This document shows positions 59,887-64,000 of a stretch of 64,000 bases of DNA, in pieces. The stretch is taken from positions 1,239,736 through 1,303,735 of the forward strand of contig CM018607.1 of assembly GCA_009192285.1 (NCBI GenBank). The letters run 5' to 3'. Each line of letters starts with the position of its first letter. Within the stretch, counting starts at the first letter, position 1. This DNA is from Morchella semilibera. Its lineage: Eukaryota; Ascomycota; Pezizomycetes; Pezizales; Morchellaceae. A model generated the notes under the pieces. It saw only the letters and a program-made list of their open reading frames with translations, ran no database searches and was not told the DNA's origin. A program made the translations under genes and the position numbers.

Positions 59887-61865
59887 CTAATCTAACGCAT
59901 CTTCATTAAGTGGCGGGAACAGCATCGCCTTCCTCCCCGACGACCCCACACCATAGGTCCTATCCTTTCCAAAAGCCGCATACTCAAACCCTCTCTTATC
60001 TGCGGCTACACTAAGTTGATTCAGCAGCGCCGGCATCTTTGTGGGCATGAATGGCTGCAGGAGGATCCCTGAGACGCGGATGGCCTCGGAGGAAAGGTAG
60101 ATTATCCTGTGGCGCCGGGCGGCGACTGAAGGGTCCCCGAGCCTCCAGGGGGCAGATTCTTGAACGTATTTGTTTGTCTTTTTGGTTAGTTTTTGTGTGT
60201 GTGTGAGAGAGGAAGCGGGGGTAAGCAAACTTTGGAAATGAGGGATACAATCTCCTTCAGTGCTCCGGGGATCTCAAACTTGGCCATTTTATTGGCTACT
60301 TTCTCACCGATGGTTTCAACGGCCTCCTGCAATTGCTGGTCGGCCACTTTCATCTTAAGATCTGCATTGTCTACCCCCAAGATAATGGCCGCCTCTAGAT
60401 CAAATGCCTTACTACAGACTCTGTTTACTAGGTTGCCCAAGCCGTTCTGCAGCACACTTTGGTATCGGGTTATGATCTCCCTATTACTATAGTCTCCATC
60501 ATCTGTAATGCCCCCATCATGGGCCATATAGAAGCGCATTGTGTCGACGCCGTACCGCTTCATCGCATAAAAGGGGTCCACGACGTTACCTACACTCTTG
60601 CTCATTTTCCGCTGGTTCATGGTCCAGTGTGCGTGTGTCAGGATCTGCTTCGGTAGTGGCAAATTAAGGGCAAGAAGAAAGGCGGGCCAGTAGACGCAGT
60701 GGAAACGGACAATGTCTTTGCCGACCACATGTACGTCCGCCGGCCACCCACTAACTCCCTCTTTTCCAGGTGTCCACGGGTATCCGGTGACGGTAATATA
60801 GTTTACCAGTGCATCCAACCAGACATATATTGTCTGATCCTCGGTGCTCGGGACTGGGATACCCCATGTCAACCTAGACCTTGGACGGGATATACTCAGG
60901 TCTGATAGGCCTGAAGTGACCTCCTCAACGACGGCCTTGTAGCGTGCGGCGGGGACAATGAAGTCTGGGTTCTTGGCATAGAAGTCCAGGAGCTCCTCGC
61001 GCATGGCGGAGAGCTTGAAGTGGTAGTTTGTCTCCTCGGCCCGCTCGACCTCCTGACCCGTCTCTGTGGAGACCATGATCTTGAGACCTGTTGTTGGCGA
61101 CTGGATTTGCTTGACGCTGGACTCGGGATAGAAGGTCTCATCTGAGACGGAGTACCAACCAGCGTGCTTTCCGGTGTATATGAGGCCTCGCTCAGAGAGA
61201 AGGTGCCAGACATGTTGGACGGCGTCATAGTGTCTTTGATCAGTCGTTCGGATAAAATGGTCGTATGAGATGTTGGCTTGTTGTGCTAGACTCTATGAAG
61301 TGGCACATATTGTGAGTGAGATCCTGTGAAGTAGATGGGTGAGTGGAAACCTTGAACACCTCGGCACCGCTGTCACAGAATTGCTTGGGTGGGGTGTTGG
61401 CGGCGAGCGCGGCTTGCTGAATCTTCATTCCGTGTTCGTCGGTGCCAGTGCAAAGAATTGCAGAGCGGCCTTTCAGCTGCTGCCACCGCTTGAGGACATC
61501 AGTGATGACCATTGAATAGAGATGTCCGACATGAGGAGCTGTGGGTAGATGTGAATTAATTATCTATCTATATATATATAGTTCTCTTCATGGGGGGAGT
61601 GAGTTGGGGGGGGGGGGGGGGTTATTTGCCCGCAATGGATATATATATACGCACCGGAATTGACATAGAATATCGGCGTTGTGACATAATACGGCTTTTC
61701 CACCTCCACCGCCGACGACAACGATGCTGAATTACTGTACCGCATCCGTTCAGTTCTCGAAGGATGTGACAAACAAGCCCAAGACCAATTGACTGGCGCC
61801 CTCCTCCTCCTTAAGCCACAGCGGCCCGCAGACGACAGTAATCTCGGATGCATCATCATCATCAT
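59887..61865 (-). CDS. MSM1: Mitochondrial methionyl-tRNA synthetase
   Basis: Class I aminoacyl-tRNA synthetase charging mitochondrial tRNA-Met. Four exons (61655-61865, 61351-61538, 60231-61292, 59887-60177) join in phase to 583 residues, the size of organellar rather than cytosolic MetRS. The N-terminus (after a run of Met codons, then LSSAGRCGLRRRRAP) is a basic, acid-poor presequence. The HIGH motif is PHVGHLYS, followed by LCTGTDEHG, WYSVSDETFY, and KMSKSVGN as the second signature. The anticodon-binding helical domain contains NKYVQESAPW and ends in IRVSGILLQPFMPTKM. There is no zinc-knuckle insertion obvious in the connective peptide. The start was taken at the first of five consecutive ATGs; translation could begin at any of them. 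It is divergent from the Yah1 gene, 288 bp away. Confidence 0.94.
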
Positions 61866-62153
61866 CGTCGTCGTTGTCTTATCAAAAAGTCCTGACCGGT
61901 CGATAACGTTGCCGCACACAGAAAGAAAAAAAAAACCTCCCAATTTGTAATTGGACCCGCCAAGAAAGCCGGTTCTGCGGCTCCACTGCTGCAGCATCTG
62001 ATAATGATTGATATCCGCCCCCCCACATCCCCCCCCACATCCCATCCCCATCTCCATCCACCCCCACCATAGATCTTTTTTTATCTCTGTGAATCTCCCA
62101 TCAAACCAACCTTCCCCGCCACCCCTACCCATTCAGTACCCTTAAAACACACA
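61866..62153. promoter_or_regulatory. Shared divergent promoter, MetRS and Yah1
   Basis: A 288-bp region between two start codons on opposite strands, both for mitochondrial proteins. It contains a T/A tract near 61928, CCCCCCACATCCC repeats near 62022-62041 and C-rich leader sequence. It is short enough that control elements are probably shared (inference). Confidence 0.6.
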
Positions 62154-62968
62154 ATGCCATATTCACATATCACCCGCGCCCTCGTCGCTAGTCTACGGCG
62201 CACCACCGTCATCACAACTAACACCACCGCTACCCCAGTACTGCGATCGCTGCGACAAACGATAGCAGCGCAGAGAGCGTTCACGACGGCGCAGCAAAGA
62301 TGGCACGGTCACATCACACCACCGAAGAAGGGTGAGGAGTACGTGGTTCACCTCACTCACTCACTCTCTCTTTCTCTCTTTAAAACCACCACGGGAATTT
62401 GAGGGAAATATGTAGATTAGGTTGGTGGACAAACGGGCTAATACCATGGGGCGGGGAATTACAGGCTGCACGTAACATTCATAGACAAGGACGGCGGAGA
62501 GCACACATACGAGGTTGCTGCGGGCGACAACTTGCTCGACATTGCGCAGGACAACGATCTTGAGATGGAGGGTATGTTCATGCCCTTCTCGCTCCTACAA
62601 ATGGTGCTACTTTGCGATTGGAAAGTTGGGGGACTAACCAGAGGATGGCTACGATGCAAACAGGGGCCTGTGGAGGATCTGCGGCGTGCTCGACGTGCCA
62701 TGTGATTGTCGAGGACGACGCCATGTACGAGAAGCTTCCGGAGCCCGAGGACGACGAGAACGATATGCTGGATCTTGCGTTTGGGCTGACGGAGACGTAG
62801 GGTCACCGCCTTGAATCTTCGGGAGTGTAGTGGGGTGCTAATTGGGCGTGTGTGGATAGGTCGAGATTAGGGTGCCAGGTGCATATGAGTAAGGAGATTG
62901 ACGGTATCGTGGTGCGGTTACCATCAATGACGAGGAACCTTCAGAGTAGCGATTTCTCAAAGAAGTAA
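62154..62968 (+). CDS. YAH1: Mitochondrial adrenodoxin-type ferredoxin
   Basis: [2Fe-2S] electron carrier needed for mitochondrial Fe/S cluster assembly and heme A and ubiquinone synthesis. Four exons (62154-62338, 62465-62571, 62664-62796, 62860-62968) join in phase to 177 residues. A Thr/Arg-rich presequence (~60 residues) precedes [18 protein letters not shown]. Cluster ligands are C100, C106, C109 in [12 protein letters not shown] and C147 in SRLGCQ, which lies in the last exon; the frame of exon 3 alone would stop at LTET without it. The conserved acidic patch and [14 protein letters not shown], which bind ferredoxin reductase, are present. The tail ends [18 protein letters not shown]. 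Confidence 0.96.
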
Positions 62969-63268
62969 ACGCCCGTTCGCCCGTTCGCCCCCCTTCCCCG
63001 CCGCAGCCATCTACAGCCTTTCCCCAAATATCCGATCTACGTAGTTGCACCCCCGGGACAAGAGGAACGGAAGTTTCATGCGCATCATGAAGTGTCACCC
63101 GGCCCGCGTAGAGAGGAATACAGGCAACTATTTATTAAAAAAGCTTTTTGTATTTTTCATTCCCTAGACTGTAAAAAGAAAAATCCCCAACTCCGCAATA
63201 TCGATAAACTTTTTTTTGCAAGCCATTACTATAATATACTGCTATTTATGGACATAAGTTGTTGGCCT
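62969..63268. other. Convergent intergenic region
   Basis: It separates the 3' ends of YAH1 and RRP15, which face each other 300 bp apart. No further gene seen; T-rich runs on both strands fit transcript ends. Confidence 0.5.
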
Positions 63269-64000
63269 CTATTTCGTTTTCCCACCTGCTTGAATCAAGC
63301 TTAGGAAGCCCTGTTTTGACATCTCCGTAACTAAAAGGAAAATCTATTAGCTTGTACTCCAGGATAGATCAATTGAAGCTCTTACCTTTCTCTTCCCTCT
63401 TTGTCATTCCTACTACTCCCTTCTGCCTCATCAACTTCTGCGCTTCCTCGGCCTTGACCTGCGCCGCTCTCACTGCATTGAATAGCTTAACCACACCTAC
63501 CGCACACCTCTCTGTCAGTCTATCTCTCCTCCAATCCCTCAAGCAGAGTGCACAAATACCTCTCTGCGCCGTCTTTCTCAACTTCCTCTCATGCTCCAAC
63601 GCCTTCCTGGCCGCCTCGTCGTCATCCTTCGGGATAACCTCCTTGACCCTCCCCTTCTCCAGCTCCTTCCTCTTCTCTTCCCGCAGTACCCTGCGCGCCT
63701 TGGCCTCCAGCTTCGACTCGTCAATGTTCTCCTGGAACTTCTTTGCGCGCACCAGCACAGGGTCCTTCCGCGCCGTCGTCGTCAGGTGCGACGACAGGAT
63801 CTTTGACATTGTGTCTGCAAACACCGCCGGGTCGTTGCGTTTCCTCTTTTTCCCGGCGCCCGCATTCTGTGCTGCCAGGATATCGTCAATGTCGTCGTCA
63901 TCTCCCTCCTCCTCCTCCTCCTCTTCCTCATCACCGGTGACCTCCTCGTCTTCCCCCCCGGAGGATTGGCCGTCAGTTTCCTTCTTCTTGTTGCCGTCGT
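63269..64000 (-). CDS. RRP15: Ribosome biogenesis protein Rrp15, 3' part
   Basis: Nucleolar factor for processing of the 27S pre-rRNA towards 25S and 5.8S. The gene runs off the right edge, so the N-terminus is missing. Exons 63560-64000 (partial), 63386-63496 and 63269-63330 join in phase. Visible: a very acidic segment (runs of Glu and Asp, about 63900-63950), NDPAVFADTMSKILSSHL, the basic coiled region LEAKARRVLREEKRKELEKG, LRKTAQRGVVKLFNAVRAAQ across intron 1, and the diagnostic end MSKQGFLSLIQAGGK. The first intron here is 63 bp, divisible by three and free of stops, so retention would insert 21 residues. The last exon is reached only by splicing from the GTAAGA donor; reading on gives a stop after four codons. 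Confidence 0.93.

Overview
This is nuclear DNA of a filamentous ascomycete. Genes carry many short introns (about 45-150 bp) with fungal splice signals (GTATGT/GTAAGT donors, CTAAC/CTGAC branch sites). The gene set is typical of such fungi: a GPI-anchored GH72 wall enzyme, a TRPY vacuolar channel, Sen54, Rrp15 and Yah1. Large gene-poor tracts, small transposon relics and very frequent copies of the palindrome TACATGTA fit a repeat-containing genome. Pezizomycetes (truffle/morel relatives) is a guess only. Exon models were read by eye and checked by reading phase and by remembered family conservation; no database search was possible.

Layout. 0.8-2.0 kb: Rieske protein of complex III (-). 2.6-3.8 kb: a multi-pass membrane protein resembling DUF3112 (-). 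4.5-7.3 kb: an unrecognised large protein (+). 9.3-11.35 kb: SRP receptor alpha subunit (-). 12.3-12.7 kb: small coiled-coil protein (+). 13.1-14.1 kb: PQ-loop protein (-). 15.5-16.8 kb: Sen54 (-). 17.7-19.5 kb: GH72 glucanosyltransferase (+). 21.3-23.4 kb: Ulp1-type SUMO protease (-). 25.6-27.0 kb: arrestin-like protein (+). 28.2-28.7 kb: elongin C (+). 29.7-30.9 kb: PI31-type proteasome regulator (+). 31-44 kb: gene-poor, holding a tRNA-derived SINE family, a pogo-type MITE, another terminal-inverted-repeat element and several inverted repeats. 44.2-45.6 kb: C2H2 zinc-finger protein (-). 46.8-50.5 kb: TRPY channel with many micro-exons (-). 50.5-59.9 kb: gene-poor. 59.9-61.9 kb: mitochondrial methionyl-tRNA synthetase (-), divergent from the mitochondrial ferredoxin Yah1 (+, 62.15-62.97 kb). 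The window ends inside RRP15 (-).

Most genes are independent housekeeping genes. Two loose themes appear: ubiquitin-like or proteasome biology in the 21-31 kb block (Ulp1, arrestin, elongin C, PI31), and mitochondrial function in the MetRS/Yah1 pair that shares a 288-bp intergenic region. No secondary-metabolite cluster, CRISPR array, rRNA gene or convincing tRNA gene was seen.

The items most worth checking are the TACATGTA palindrome, two acceptor choices in the last Ulp1 intron that decide whether the catalytic cysteine is encoded, the micro-exons and GC-AG introns, the unrecognised 822-residue protein, and the small transposable elements.
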